A stretch of 64,000 bases of DNA from Streptomyces sp. LUP30 (GTDB lineage: Bacteria; Actinomycetota; Actinomycetes; Streptomycetales; Streptomycetaceae), in the NCBI RefSeq assembly GCF_001746365.1, contig NZ_MJAJ01000006.1, positions 144,835 through 208,834 on the forward strand. The letters run 5' to 3'. A program made the translations under genes and the position numbers. The notes beneath the pieces are model-generated. The model had not been told where the DNA came from. It made no database searches and saw nothing but the letters and a program-made list of their open reading frames with translations. Shown piece by piece: positions 11,841-21,313 of this stretch. How positions within the stretch are numbered: position 1 is the stretch's first letter; every line of letters begins with the position of its first letter.

Positions 11841-12771
11841 GAAGACGATAGAGAGGCCGACCACCGACGAGGCCGCCCTCGCCAAGGAGATCGAGGCCGA
11901 CGAGAAGGCGGCGGCACGTCAGGCGAGCCTGTTCAAGGACGGCTGGGCGGACCTGCGCAAGCGTCCGATGTTCATCGTGTCGGGGCTCGTCATCGTGTTC
12001 CTGCTCGCCCTGGCGGTCGCCCCCGGTCTGTTCACGGCGCGCTCCCCGTTCTCGGACGGCTTCTGCCAGCTCCAGAACTCCATGACCCCGCCCACCTCGG
12101 GGCACCTCTTCGGTTACGACGTGCAGGGCTGCGACATCTACACGCGGACCGTGTACGGAGCCCGGAACTCGATCATCGTGGGCGTCGTGACGACCATCGT
12201 GACGACCCTCATCGGTGGCCTGGTGGGCATGCTCGCCGGTCTCGTGGGCGGCTGGATCGACGCGGTCCTCTCCCGTGTCACCGAGGTCTTCTCGGCGCTG
12301 CCGCTGCTCGTCGGCGGTCTGCTGATCATGTCGATCTGGGGCGGCGGCGACGTGTGGTCGGTGTCGCTGATCATGGCGATCCTCGGCTGGCCGCAGGTAT
12401 TCCGCATCATGCGCGGCGAGGTCATCTCCAACAAGTACAACGACTACGTGGCGGCCGCCCGGGCGCTCGGCGCGGGACCGGGGCGGATCGCGTTCCGGCA
12501 CGTCCTGCCGAACACGCTCGCCCCCGTCATCGTCATCACCACGATGAACCTGGGCGTCTACATCGCGGCCGAGGCCGCCCTGTCCTACCTGGGCATCGGC
12601 ATCCAGTACCCCAACATCTCCTGGGGTCTGATGATCAGCGACGCCCAGGACCGGTTCCTGACCTCGCCGCACGCACTGCTGTTCCCGGCCGGCGCCCTGA
12701 GCATCACCGTGCTGGCGTTCATCATGCTCGGCGACGTGGTGCGCGACGCCTTCGACCCCAAGATGCGCTGA
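11833..12771 (+). CDS. Peptide ABC transporter permease, OppC/DppC type (operon 1)
   Basis: This is a 312-aa permease with a charged cytoplasmic N-terminus of about 45 residues, an isolated first TM helix (MFIVSGLVIVFLLALAVAPG), a periplasm-side loop containing FGYDVQGCDIYTR, and five further helices. The EAA loop NDYVAAARALGAGPGRIAFRH is present, and the protein ends in DVVRDAFDPKMR. It partners the OppB-like subunit. Its ATG lies inside the last codons of the previous gene. The ATPase gene follows after 11 bp. Confidence 0.95.
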   Translation: MSEKTIERPTTDEAALAKEIEADEKAAARQASLFKDGWADLRKRPMFIVSGLVIVFLLALAVAPGLFTARSPFSDGFCQLQNSMTPPTSGHLFGYDVQGCDIYTRTVYGARNSIIVGVVTTIVTTLIGGLVGMLAGLVGGWIDAVLSRVTEVFSALPLLVGGLLIMSIWGGGDVWSVSLIMAILGWPQVFRIMRGEVISNKYNDYVAAARALGAGPGRIAFRHVLPNTLAPVIVITTMNLGVYIAAEAALSYLGIGIQYPNISWGLMISDAQDRFLTSPHALLFPAGALSITVLAFIMLGDVVRDAFDPKMR

Positions 12772-12782
12772 GGGAGGCGTAC

Positions 12783-13838
12783 GTGACCATCATCGATCAG
12801 ACAGACGCCGTCCCGGCTCCGCGTGACGGCGAGAACACCGGTCCGCTTCTCGACGTGCGGGACCTGCACGTCGAGTTCCACACCCGCGAGGGCGTGGTCC
12901 GGGCCGTCAACGGCGTCAACTACTCCGTGAGTTCCGGTGAGACCCTCGCCGTGCTCGGCGAGTCCGGCTCCGGCAAGTCCGTGACGGCACAGGCCATCAT
13001 GGGCATCCTCGACATGCCTCCGGCCCGCATCCCCAAGGGCGAGATCCGCTTCCACGGCAAGGACATGCTCGCCATGTCCGAGGAGGAGCGGCGCAAGCTG
13101 CGCGGTGCCCGCATCGCGATGATCTTCCAGGACGCGCTGTCCGCCCTCAACCCCGTGCTCAGCGTGGGCTTCCAGCTCGGTGAGATGTTCCGCGTCCACC
13201 AGGGGATGTCCCGCAAGGACGCCAAGGCCAAGGCCGTGGAGCTGATGGACCGGGTGAAGATCCCGGCGGCCGCGGCACGGGTGAACGACTACCCGCACCA
13301 GTTCTCGGGCGGTATGCGCCAGCGCATCATGATCGCGATGGCGCTCGCCCTGGAGCCGGACCTGATCATCGCCGACGAGCCGACCACGGCCCTCGACGTG
13401 ACGGTCCAGGCCCAGGTGATGGACCTGCTCGCGGAGCTCCAGCGCGAGTACCAGATGGGCCTGATCCTCATCACCCACGACCTGGGTGTGGTCGCGGACG
13501 TCGCCGACAAGATCGCGGTGATGTACGCGGGCCGGATCGTGGAGACCGCGCCGGTGCACGAGCTGTACAAGCGCCCCGCCCACCCCTACACGCGCGGTCT
13601 GCTCGACTCGATCCCGCGTCTGGACCAGAAGGGCCAGGAGCTCTACGCGATCAGGGGCCTGCCGCCCAACCTGCTGAAGGTGCCGAAGGGCTGTGCCTTC
13701 AACCCCCGTTGCGACCGCGCACAGGACGTGTGCCGCACGGACGTTCCGCCGCTGGTCCAGGTGACCGAGCGGGACGGGACGGCACTGCCCGGCCGCGCCA
13801 GCGCGTGCCACTTCTGGAAGGAGACGATCCATGGCTGA
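12783..13838 (+). CDS. Peptide ABC transporter ATP-binding protein, OppD/DppD type (operon 1)
   Basis: This is a 351-aa ABC ATPase: Walker A GESGSGKS at residues 59-66, Q-loop in [13 protein letters not shown], signature FSGGMRQR near 174-181, Walker B LIIADEP and the switch His in LITHDLG. The C-terminal oligopeptide/dipeptide extension has Cys residues ([16 protein letters not shown]), which in this family can hold a 4Fe-4S cluster. A GTG start at 12783 follows GGGAGG closely. It overlaps the next ATPase gene by 8 nt. The paired ATPases are functionally distinct halves. Confidence 0.95.
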   Translation: MTIIDQTDAVPAPRDGENTGPLLDVRDLHVEFHTREGVVRAVNGVNYSVSSGETLAVLGESGSGKSVTAQAIMGILDMPPARIPKGEIRFHGKDMLAMSEEERRKLRGARIAMIFQDALSALNPVLSVGFQLGEMFRVHQGMSRKDAKAKAVELMDRVKIPAAAARVNDYPHQFSGGMRQRIMIAMALALEPDLIIADEPTTALDVTVQAQVMDLLAELQREYQMGLILITHDLGVVADVADKIAVMYAGRIVETAPVHELYKRPAHPYTRGLLDSIPRLDQKGQELYAIRGLPPNLLKVPKGCAFNPRCDRAQDVCRTDVPPLVQVTERDGTALPGRASACHFWKETIHG

Positions 13839-14979
13839 CACGACCAAGGCCACCGAGCCCGGGGACGCCACGCCCAACGTCTCCCCGCTGGAGGTCGCCG
13901 ACGTGCACTCGGTGGAGGAGAAGGTCGCCGCCCTCGACGCGCCCGTCGAGCGAGGCGAGCCGATCCTCCAGGTGCGCAACCTCGTCAAGCACTTCCCGCT
14001 GACCCAGGGCATCCTCGTCAAGCGGCAGGTCGGCGCGGTGAAGGCCGTCGACGGCGTCTCCTTCGACCTGTACCAGGGCGAGACCCTGGGCATCGTGGGC
14101 GAGTCCGGCTGCGGCAAGTCGACGGTCGCCAAGGTTCTGATGAACCTGGAGAAGGCGACCGCCGGCGAGGTCTTCTACAAGGGCCAGGACATCACCAAGC
14201 TGTCCGGGCGGGCGCTGAAGGCGGTCCGCCGGAACATCCAGATGATCTTCCAGGACCCGTACACCTCGCTCAACCCGCGCATGACGGTGGGCGACATCGT
14301 CGGCGAGCCCTTCGACATCCACCCCGATGTGGCCCCCAAGGGCGACCGGCGGCAGCGGGTGCGCGAGCTGCTGGACGTCGTCGGTCTGAACCCGGAGTAC
14401 ATCAACCGCTACCCGCACCAGTTCTCGGGCGGTCAGCGTCAGCGCATCGGCATCGCCCGGGGTCTGGCGCTCAACCCCGAGGTCATCATCTGCGACGAGC
14501 CGGTCTCCGCTCTGGACGTGTCCGTCCAGGCCCAGGTCATCAACCTGATGGAGCGACTGCAGGACGAGTTCAACCTGTCCTACATCTTCATCGCGCACGA
14601 CCTGTCGATCGTCCGGCACATCTCGGACCGGGTCGGTGTGATGTACCTCGGCCGGCTCGCCGAGATCGGCTCCGACGAGCAGATCTACGAGCACCCGACG
14701 CACCCGTACACCCAGGCGCTGCTGTCGGCGGTCCCGGTGCCCGACCCGGAGGCCCGTGAGGGCCGCGACCGGATCATCCTCACCGGTGACGTGCCGTCGC
14801 CGGCGAACCCGCCGTCCGGCTGCCGCTTCCGCACCCGCTGCTGGAAGGCCCAGGACAAGTGCGCCGAGGAGACTCCTCTCCTGGCCGTCCCCGAGCGCTT
14901 CAAGGGGGTGGACACGCCGGCGGCCCACGAGTCGGCCTGCCACTTCGCCGAGGTGAAGGACGTCGTCCACGCGGGGTGA
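13831..14979 (+). CDS. Peptide ABC transporter ATP-binding protein, OppF/DppF type (operon 1)
   Basis: This is a 382-aa ABC ATPase with a 45-residue N-terminal extension before the ATPase domain. Walker A GESGCGKS is at about 90-97, signature FSGGQRQR near 198-205, Walker [13 protein letters not shown], and the C-terminal oligopeptide domain has CRFRTRC and SACHF. The [11 protein letters not shown] segment is characteristic of OppF-like subunits. It is the last gene of operon 1; a perfect bidirectional terminator follows at 15008-15046. Confidence 0.95.
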   Translation: MADTTKATEPGDATPNVSPLEVADVHSVEEKVAALDAPVERGEPILQVRNLVKHFPLTQGILVKRQVGAVKAVDGVSFDLYQGETLGIVGESGCGKSTVAKVLMNLEKATAGEVFYKGQDITKLSGRALKAVRRNIQMIFQDPYTSLNPRMTVGDIVGEPFDIHPDVAPKGDRRQRVRELLDVVGLNPEYINRYPHQFSGGQRQRIGIARGLALNPEVIICDEPVSALDVSVQAQVINLMERLQDEFNLSYIFIAHDLSIVRHISDRVGVMYLGRLAEIGSDEQIYEHPTHPYTQALLSAVPVPDPEAREGRDRIILTGDVPSPANPPSGCRFRTRCWKAQDKCAEETPLLAVPERFKGVDTPAAHESACHFAEVKDVVHAG

Positions 14980-15007
14980 CCCGCCGGGCGGCACCTGCCC
15001 GCACACA

Positions 15008-15046
15008 CGAGAGCGGCCCGCCGGGAATCCCGGCGGGCCGCTCTCG
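15008..15046. terminator. Bidirectional terminator between peptide operon 1 and the secreted-protein gene
   Basis: A 39-nt perfect inverted repeat has arms CGAGAGCGGCCCGCCGGG and CCCGGCGGGCCGCTCTCG around a 3-nt AAT loop. It lies between convergent transcription units and is GC-rich without a long T tract, as is usual in Streptomyces. Confidence 0.9.
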
Positions 15047-15053
15047 CGTCACG

Positions 15054-15593
15054 CTACTTCCACTCCAGGCCCCAGACGTTGGCGTCCTTCTTCACCGGAG
15101 CGGTGAACCACTTCGCCCACTTCGTGCTCTCGTGGTACTTGCAGTGGCCGTCGTAGTAGTACGTGAACTTCGTGGCCTTGAACTTCTTCGACTCGTGGAA
15201 CATCGTCATGCGGACCTTGGTCTTGCCCGCCTTGTTCTTCGCCGGAATCGAGTACGTCCAGCTGTTCGACTTCGACCACGACTTGCCGACGGTCACGCTG
15301 AACGACGTGCTCGCCTTCGCGAAGATGACCCCGGCCTCGGCCTCGACGCCCGCCGTGCCGCTGGCGCTGACGGTGGCCGTCTTCGTGTGGTTGTAGGTGA
15401 GGTTGCCGCCGAGGTTGTCGTACATCCAGTCGCTGTGCAGGTTGGTCGGCTTGCTCACCGTGGACTTGTTGGTGATGTGGTAGCCGGTTCCCGGGCTCGG
15501 CGCGCAAGCGGCCGAGGCGGGCGCGGCCGCGCCGGCCACGATGCCGCCGGCGACGACGGCGGTGGTGATCAGGGTACTTGCGATCTTCCGCAC
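15054..15593 (-). CDS. Secreted beta-strand-rich protein, family not identified
   Basis: This 179-aa protein has a Sec signal peptide (MRKIAST, hydrophobic core, cleavage after PASA near residue 28). The mature chain is rich in Ser, Thr, Lys and aromatic residues and contains two cysteines (about 30 and 151) that could form a disulfide. Residues about 70-115 show alternating polar and non-polar positions (TATVSASGTAGVEAEAG, ASTSFSVTVGKSW, SNSWTYSIPA). That pattern suggests amphipathic beta strands such as those in aerolysin-type pore-formers. The resemblance is a visual inference only. The GTG start at 15591-15593 has a GAAGGGAA ribosome site. The gene stands alone between the two importer operons, converging on operon 1. 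Confidence 0.85.
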   Translation of the reverse strand: MRKIASTLITTAVVAGGIVAGAAAPASAACAPSPGTGYHITNKSTVSKPTNLHSDWMYDNLGGNLTYNHTKTATVSASGTAGVEAEAGVIFAKASTSFSVTVGKSWSKSNSWTYSIPAKNKAGKTKVRMTMFHESKKFKATKFTYYYDGHCKYHESTKWAKWFTAPVKKDANVWGLEWK

Positions 15594-16119
15594 GTACTTT
15601 TCCCTTCGAGTGAGTAAGTCGGCAGACGGCTCGCACCGGTCTGCCTGTGTGCGCTCCAGGCGGTCTCGACGTACTCACCAGAACCCCCGTGAGGAGCCCG
15701 GCCGGCCTGCCGCGGTGGGCAGTTCGGCGGGTGATCACCGGAGCGCGACGCCAGAATCGGCCGTGTGCCGGCGCGGGGCAACCGATATGCCGGATGCCCC
15801 GCCGCAGCTCGTCCGACGCCGGCCATTGACAACCGCGAGCGGTGCCGGGCAAAGCGTGCAGACGGGAACACCGGAGGGCACGAACCCGTTCGATTACGCC
15901 CTTCTGCGCGATACGTCACCATCACTCGGGCGATATGTCGTGAGGAAGGTCTCATCAGGGAACGCCATGCGGCGGACGGTATGACAGGGCCCCCTCAAGT
16001 CTTCCCCAAGCCCGGAACCGCCCGCCGTGGGCGCGGGTCCTGATCGGCAGAGCGCCTCGCGGACCCCTCCGGGCGTGCGCGGGGCGCCGACGGCTCTGAC
16101 GAACGGGGAGAGTGACGAA
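15594..16119. other. Divergent intergenic region with 22-bp-spaced direct repeats
   Basis: This is 526 bp between the secreted-protein gene (-) and the XRE regulator gene (+). It is somewhat less GC-rich than coding DNA. It holds two near-identical decamers, GCGATACGTC (15908-15917) and GCGATATGTC (15930-15939), exactly 22 bp apart. An isolated TTGACA at 15826-15831 has no convincing -10 partner. No gene is recognisable; the open frames here lack ribosome sites and homology features. Confidence 0.55.
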
Positions 16120-16413
16120 GTGTTGGCTGTGACGCAACGCGGAGGGGCCGGCGGCCCGGTGCCGGGCGAGTGGCTCGGAAGACCCTTCGGGGTGGCCGTA
16201 CGGACCAGGCGGCTGGAGTTGGGGCTGACCCAGGAACGTCTCGCGGGGCAGGCGGGCATGAGCCAGGGGGCGCTGTCGCGTCTGGAGCACGGCCGCGGGG
16301 TGCCGACGCTGCCGCTGCTGGAACGACTCGCGGCGGCGCTGTCGTCGAACCTGCTGATCTCGCTGTCGCCGCACGGCGCGGTCCATGTGGTCTTCAAGGC
16401 GCCGCCCAGCTGA
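16120..16413 (+). CDS. Small XRE-family HTH transcriptional regulator
   Basis: This 97-aa protein is nearly all a single Cro/CI-type helix-turn-helix: GVAVRTRRLELGLTQERLAGQAGMSQGALSRLEHGRGVPTLPLLERLAAAL. It lacks a sensor domain. The GTG at 16120 is chosen for the GGGGAG at 16105-16110; an in-frame GTG 12 nt later is an alternative. It lies directly upstream of peptide operon 2 with its own terminator between, so it may regulate the operon or the divergent secreted protein. That link is inference. Confidence 0.85.
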   Translation: MLAVTQRGGAGGPVPGEWLGRPFGVAVRTRRLELGLTQERLAGQAGMSQGALSRLEHGRGVPTLPLLERLAAALSSNLLISLSPHGAVHVVFKAPPS

Positions 16414-16436
16414 GCGGACCCCCGTCGACCGACTCC

Positions 16437-16471
16437 AGGACGTCTCGTGCCGCGAAGGCACGGGACGTCCT
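16437..16471 (+). terminator. Terminator after the XRE gene
   Basis: AGGACGTCTCGTGCC (16437-16451) and GGCACGGGACGTCCT (16457-16471) form a 15-bp stem with one mismatch and a GCGAA loop. It separates the XRE gene from peptide operon 2. Confidence 0.8.
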
Positions 16472-16691
16472 CGTCATTCGGAATCCGGACGCGCCCGGAA
16501 GGCGGGGCCGCCCGAACGGCCCAACCGGGTCACTCGACGACCGTCTCCTCGGCCCCGACACAACCCGTACGGGTGTGGTGAGGGTGCACGGCTCATGCAA
16601 TGTGCCGATATTGACTGGCAAAGGATCAAAATCCCGGCGCCGACGGCACTTCGCCGCTCAGGACAGGCGCGCGGTCAACGAGGAGGCATCC

Positions 16692-18323
16692 ATGCGTGGA
16701 GCCACGCACGCCAGGTGGGCCGCATTGGCGGCGGCGGCAGCGCTCACGGCGACGGCCTGCGGGGGCGGGGGGAGCGGCAGCGGGAGCAGCGACGGGGGCG
16801 CGGTGCTCAGCTCGTCCTGGGGAGACCCGCAGAACCCGCTGGAGCCCGCCAACACCAACGAGGTGCAGGGCGGCAAGGTCCTCGACATGATCTTCCGCAG
16901 CCTGAAGAAGTACAACCCGGAGACCGGCGCGGCCGAGGACATGCTGGCCGAGAAGATCGACACCACGGACTCCCAGAACTTCACCATCACCGTCAAGGAC
17001 GGCTGGACGTTCAGCAACGGCGAGAAGGTGACGGCGAAGTCCTTCGTCGACGCCTGGAACTACGGCGCGAGCCTGAAGAACAATCAGAAGAACGCCTACT
17101 TCTTCCAGTACATCGACGGCTACGCCCAGGTGCACCCCGACGGGGGCACGCAGAGCGCCGACACCCTCTCCGGCCTGAAGGTCGTCAACGACAAGACCTT
17201 CACCGTCAAGCTCACGCAGAAGTTCTCCACCTTCCCCGACACCCTGGGCTACCCCGCGTTCGCGCCGCTGCCCCAGTCCTTCTTCAGCGACCACGCGGGC
17301 TGGCTGAAGAAGCCGGTCGGGAACGGTCCGTACACGATCGACTCGTACACCAAGGGCTCGCAGATGGCCCTGAAGAAGTGGGACGGCTACCCGGGCGACG
17401 ACAAGGCGCAGAACGGCGGGGTGACGCTGAAGGTCTACACCGACAACAACACCGCCTACACCGACCTGCTGGCCGGCAACCTCGACCTGGTCGACGACGT
17501 GCCCGCGGCCCAGCTCAAGAACGTCAAGGCCGACCTCGGCGACCGCTACCTCAACACCCCGGCCGGCATCATCCAGACGCTCGCCTTCCCGTTCTACGAC
17601 CCGAAGTGGAACGCCGCCGGCTCGGCCAAGGTCCGCACCGGTCTGTCCCGCGCGATCGACCGCAAGCAGATCACCGAGACGATCTTCCAGAACACCCGCA
17701 CCCCCGCCACCGACTGGACCTCCCCGGTGCTCGGCGAGGAGGGCGGCTTCAAGCAGGGCCTGTGCGGGGACGCCTGCGACTACGACCCCGCGGCGGCGAA
17801 GAAGCTCATCCAGGAGGGCGGCGGCCTCCCCGGCGGCCAGGTCAAGATCACGTACAACGCGGACACCGGATCCCACAAGCAGTGGGTCGACGCCGTCTGC
17901 AACTCGATCAACAACGCCCTCGGCAACGACAAGGCCTGCGTCGGCAACCCGGTCGGCACCTTCGCGGACTTCCGCACCCAGATCGGCGAGAAGAAGATGA
18001 GCGGCCCGTTCCGGGCGGGGTGGCAGATGGACTACCCCCTCATCCAGAACTTCCTCCAGCCGCTCTACTACACGAACGCCTCGTCCAACGACGGCAAGTG
18101 GTCGAACAAGCAGTTCGACTCGCTCGTCAACCAGGCCAACACCGAGACCGACACCGCCAAGGCCGTGCAGACCTTCCAGAAGGCCGAGGAGGTCGTCCGC
18201 GACAACATGGCCGCCATCCCGCTCTGGTACCAGAACGGCAGCGCCGGCTACTCCGAGCGGCTCTCGAACGTCAAGCTCAACCCGTTCTCCGTCCCGGTCT
18301 ACAACGAGATCAAGGTCGGCTGA
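16692..18323 (+). CDS. Oligopeptide ABC transporter substrate-binding lipoprotein (operon 2)
   Basis: This 543-aa solute-binding protein is paralogous to that of operon 1. The signal peptide has the same layout (MRGATHARW, Cys23 in TATAC, Gly/Ser tether), and the block DGWTFSNGEKVTAKSFVDAWNY is shared. It differs in ligand-proximal regions and has two extra Cys in the C-terminal half (AVCNSINNALGNDKACVG) that could form a disulfide. An ATG at 16692 follows AGGAGG. Only 6 bp separate it from the permease gene, so the hairpins seen in operon 1 are absent here. Confidence 0.93.
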   Translation: MRGATHARWAALAAAAALTATACGGGGSGSGSSDGGAVLSSSWGDPQNPLEPANTNEVQGGKVLDMIFRSLKKYNPETGAAEDMLAEKIDTTDSQNFTITVKDGWTFSNGEKVTAKSFVDAWNYGASLKNNQKNAYFFQYIDGYAQVHPDGGTQSADTLSGLKVVNDKTFTVKLTQKFSTFPDTLGYPAFAPLPQSFFSDHAGWLKKPVGNGPYTIDSYTKGSQMALKKWDGYPGDDKAQNGGVTLKVYTDNNTAYTDLLAGNLDLVDDVPAAQLKNVKADLGDRYLNTPAGIIQTLAFPFYDPKWNAAGSAKVRTGLSRAIDRKQITETIFQNTRTPATDWTSPVLGEEGGFKQGLCGDACDYDPAAAKKLIQEGGGLPGGQVKITYNADTGSHKQWVDAVCNSINNALGNDKACVGNPVGTFADFRTQIGEKKMSGPFRAGWQMDYPLIQNFLQPLYYTNASSNDGKWSNKQFDSLVNQANTETDTAKAVQTFQKAEEVVRDNMAAIPLWYQNGSAGYSERLSNVKLNPFSVPVYNEIKVG

Positions 18324-18329
18324 CCCGCC

Positions 18330-19253
18330 ATGGGCCGGTATGTGATCCGGCGTCTGCTCCAGATGATCCCGGTGTTCATCGGGGCCACGCTGCTGATCTT
18401 CCTCATGGTGAACGTGATGGGCGACCCCATCGCGGGTCTGTGCGGGGACCGTCAGTGCGACCCGGCCACCGCCGCCCAGCTGAAGAAGGAGTTCGGCCTC
18501 GACAAGCCGGTCTGGCAGCAGTACCTCACCTACATGGGGAACGTCTTCACCGGAGACTTCGGTACGGCGTTCAACGGCCAGCCGGTCACCGAGCTGATGG
18601 CGTCGGCGTTCCCGGTCACCATCCGGCTGACGATCGTCGCGATCCTCTTCGAGATCGTCATCGGCATCGTCCTGGGCGTCGTGACGGGCCTGCGCCGTGG
18701 CCGGCCCGTCGACACCGGGGTGCTGCTGCTCACCCTCGTGGTCATCTCCGTCCCCACCTTCGTCACCGGCCTGCTGCTGCAACTGCTGCTCGGCGTCGAG
18801 TGGGGCTGGATCAAGCCGTCGGTCTCCACGGAGGCGACCTTCGGCGAGCTGATCGTGCCGGGCCTGGTGCTGGCCTCCGTCTCCCTGGCGTACGTCACCC
18901 GGCTGACCCGCACGTCCATCGCGGAGAACAAACGGTCCGACTACGTCCGCACGGCCGTCGCCAAGGGACTGCCCCGGCGCCGGGTCGTCACCCGGCATCT
19001 GCTGCGCAACTCGCTCATCCCCGTGGTGACGTTCATCGGGACCGACATCGGCGCCCTGATGGGCGGCGCGATCGTCACCGAGCGCATCTTCAACATCCAC
19101 GGCGTCGGCTTCCAGCTCTATCAGGGCATCCTGCGCCAGAACACCCAGACCGTCGTCGGCTTCGTGACCGTCCTCGTCCTGGTCTTCCTGGTGGCCAACC
19201 TGCTCGTCGACCTGCTGTACGCCGTACTCGACCCGAGGATCCGCTATGCCTGA
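18330..19253 (+). CDS. Peptide ABC transporter permease, OppB/DppB type (operon 2)
   Basis: This is a 307-aa, six-helix permease beginning MGRYVIRRLLQMIPV, with EAA loop SDYVRTAVAKGLPRRRV and the end AVLDPRIRYA. It is closely related to the operon 1 permease throughout. An inserted Cys pair (LCGDRQCDP) lies in the first extracytoplasmic loop. It overlaps the next gene by 8 nt, as in operon 1. There is no distinct ribosome site at its ATG, so coupling to the upstream gene is likely. Confidence 0.95.
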   Translation: MGRYVIRRLLQMIPVFIGATLLIFLMVNVMGDPIAGLCGDRQCDPATAAQLKKEFGLDKPVWQQYLTYMGNVFTGDFGTAFNGQPVTELMASAFPVTIRLTIVAILFEIVIGIVLGVVTGLRRGRPVDTGVLLLTLVVISVPTFVTGLLLQLLLGVEWGWIKPSVSTEATFGELIVPGLVLASVSLAYVTRLTRTSIAENKRSDYVRTAVAKGLPRRRVVTRHLLRNSLIPVVTFIGTDIGALMGGAIVTERIFNIHGVGFQLYQGILRQNTQTVVGFVTVLVLVFLVANLLVDLLYAVLDPRIRYA

Positions 19254-20286
19254 GCCGACGCCGCCGGAGCATCACCTGCCGGGCGCGGGCCGCACCCCGG
19301 AGGACGGCGCCATCGCCGACACCGGCATGGGCGGGGCGATGGACCTGGCCACGGCGGAGGGCGAGACCCTGGAGAGGAGATCCGGCGGGCCGCCGGGCAC
19401 GGGACCGTCGGGGCGGGACGCGGGAGCGGCCTCGGGCGAACGGGCCCGGTCGCTGTGGTCCGACGCCTGGCGCGACCTGCGCCGCAACCCGGTCTTCATC
19501 ATCGCCGCCCTGGTCATCCTCTTCCTGGTCTTCATCTCCCTGTGGCCCGGTTCCATCACCTGGCTGAGCCCTCTCAAGTGCGACCTCGCCAAGGCCCAGG
19601 AGGGCTCCCAGCCCGGCCACCCGTTCGGCTTCGACGGCCAGGGCTGCGACGTGTACACACGCGTCGTCTACGGCGCCCGCACGTCCGTCACGGTCGGCGT
19701 CCTGGCCACGCTCGGCGTGGCCCTGCTCGGCAGCGTGCTGGGCGGTCTCGCCGGCTTCTTCGGAGGGACGTCGGACTCGCTGCTCTCCCGGATCACCGAC
19801 GTCTTCTTCGCCATCCCGGTCGTCCTCGGCGGACTCGTCCTCCTCTCCGTCGTGACCAGCAACACGGTCTGGCCGGTCATCGGGTTCATGGTGCTGCTGG
19901 GCTGGCCGCAGATCTCCCGCATCGCCCGCGGCTCGGTGATCACCGCCAAGCAGAACGACTACGTCCAGGCCGCCCGCGCCCTGGGCGCCTCGAACTCCCG
20001 CCTCCTGCTGCGTCACATCACCCCGAACGCCGTCGCCCCGGTCATCGTGGTGGCGACCATCGCGCTCGGCACGTACATCGCGCTGGAGGCGACCCTGTCC
20101 TACCTCGGCGTCGGTCTGAAGCCGCCGACCGTCTCCTGGGGCATCGACATCTCCGCCGCCTCCCCCTACATCCGCAACGCCCCGCACGCCCTGCTGTGGC
20201 CCTCGGGCGCCCTGGCGGTCACGGTCCTGGCGTTCATCATGCTCGGCGACGCGGTCCGCGACGCCCTCGACCCGAAGCTGAGGTGA
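19246..20286 (+). CDS. Peptide ABC transporter permease, OppC/DppC type (operon 2)
   Basis: This 346-aa permease has an unusually long cytoplasmic N-terminus (about 80 residues, Gly/Pro/acidic) before the first TM helix (VFIIAALVILFLVFISLWPG). Five further helices and the EAA loop NDYVQAARALGASNSRLLLRH follow. The segment FGFDGQGCDVYTRVVYGAR parallels that of operon 1. The ATG overlaps the previous gene by 8 nt. It pairs with the OppB-like subunit to form the peptide channel. Confidence 0.95.
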   Translation: MPEPTPPEHHLPGAGRTPEDGAIADTGMGGAMDLATAEGETLERRSGGPPGTGPSGRDAGAASGERARSLWSDAWRDLRRNPVFIIAALVILFLVFISLWPGSITWLSPLKCDLAKAQEGSQPGHPFGFDGQGCDVYTRVVYGARTSVTVGVLATLGVALLGSVLGGLAGFFGGTSDSLLSRITDVFFAIPVVLGGLVLLSVVTSNTVWPVIGFMVLLGWPQISRIARGSVITAKQNDYVQAARALGASNSRLLLRHITPNAVAPVIVVATIALGTYIALEATLSYLGVGLKPPTVSWGIDISAASPYIRNAPHALLWPSGALAVTVLAFIMLGDAVRDALDPKLR

Positions 20287-20293
20287 CGGTCGG

Positions 20294-21313
20294 ATGCTGC
20301 TCGAAGTGCGTGACCTGCACGTGGAGTTCCGCACCCGGGACGGGGTAGCCCGGGCCGTCAACGGCGTCACCTACGGCGTGGACGCGGGCGAGACCCTCGC
20401 CGTGCTCGGCGAGTCCGGCTCCGGCAAGTCCGTCACCGCCCAGGCGATCATGGGCATCCTCGACATGCCGCCCGGCCGGATCACCGCCGGCGAGATCGTC
20501 TTCCGGGGCCGGGACCTGCTCACGCTCAAGGAGGAGGAGCGCCGTAAGGTCCGCGGGGCCGAGATGGCGATGATCTTCCAGGACGCCCTGTCCTCCCTGA
20601 ACCCCGTGCTGTCGGTCGGCGACCAGCTCGGCGAGATGTTCGTCGTGCACCGCGGCATGTCGAGGAAGGACGCGCGGGCCAGGGCCGTGGAGCTGATGGA
20701 CCGGGTCCGCATCCCGGCCGCCCGCGAACGCGTCCGGGACTACCCGCACCAGTTCTCCGGGGGCATGCGCCAGCGCATCATGATCGCGATGGCCATGGCC
20801 CTGGAACCGGCGCTCATCATCGCCGACGAGCCCACCACAGCCCTGGACGTCACGGTCCAGGCCCAGGTCATGGACCTGCTCGCCGAGCTGCAGCGCGAGT
20901 ACCACATGGGCCTGATCCTCATCACCCACGACCTGGGCGTGGTCGCGGACGTGGCCGACCGCATCGCGGTGATGTACGCGGGCCGGATCGTCGAGTCCGC
21001 CCCGGTGCACGACATCTACAAGGCCCCGGCGCACCCGTACACCCGCGGCCTGCTCGACTCGATCCCCCGCCTGGACCAGAAGGGCCAGGAGCTCTACGCC
21101 ATCAAGGGCCTGCCGCCCAACCTGATGAACATCCCGCCGGGCTGCGCGTTCAACCCGCGCTGCCCGATGGCCCAGGACGTGTGCCGCACGGACGTGCCGC
21201 CGCTCTACGAGGTCACCGGGGGAACCGAGGCGGCCCGGGTCGCCGGGATCGACGAGTCGCCCGCGGACCGCACGAGCGCGTGCCCCTTCTGGAGGGAGTG
21301 CCTGCATGGTTGA
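20294..21313 (+). CDS. Peptide ABC transporter ATP-binding protein, OppD/DppD type (operon 2)
   Basis: This 339-aa ATPase starts [18 protein letters not shown]. It has Walker A GESGSGKS near residues 38-45, Q-loop [12 protein letters not shown], signature FSGGMRQR, Walker [13 protein letters not shown] and His-switch ITHDLG. The C-terminal peptide-transporter extension has the cysteines [14 protein letters not shown] and SACPFW. It lacks the 20-residue N-terminal lead of the operon 1 copy. It overlaps the next ATPase gene by 8 nt. Confidence 0.95.
   Translation: MLLEVRDLHVEFRTRDGVARAVNGVTYGVDAGETLAVLGESGSGKSVTAQAIMGILDMPPGRITAGEIVFRGRDLLTLKEEERRKVRGAEMAMIFQDALSSLNPVLSVGDQLGEMFVVHRGMSRKDARARAVELMDRVRIPAARERVRDYPHQFSGGMRQRIMIAMAMALEPALIIADEPTTALDVTVQAQVMDLLAELQREYHMGLILITHDLGVVADVADRIAVMYAGRIVESAPVHDIYKAPAHPYTRGLLDSIPRLDQKGQELYAIKGLPPNLMNIPPGCAFNPRCPMAQDVCRTDVPPLYEVTGGTEAARVAGIDESPADRTSACPFWRECLHG

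Noticed and set aside
16385..19567. A 1060-aa plus-strand open frame across the second binding-protein gene and first permease gene
   Set aside because: It is out of frame with the unmistakable solute-binding and permease proteins. The translation is Arg/Gly/His-rich noise.
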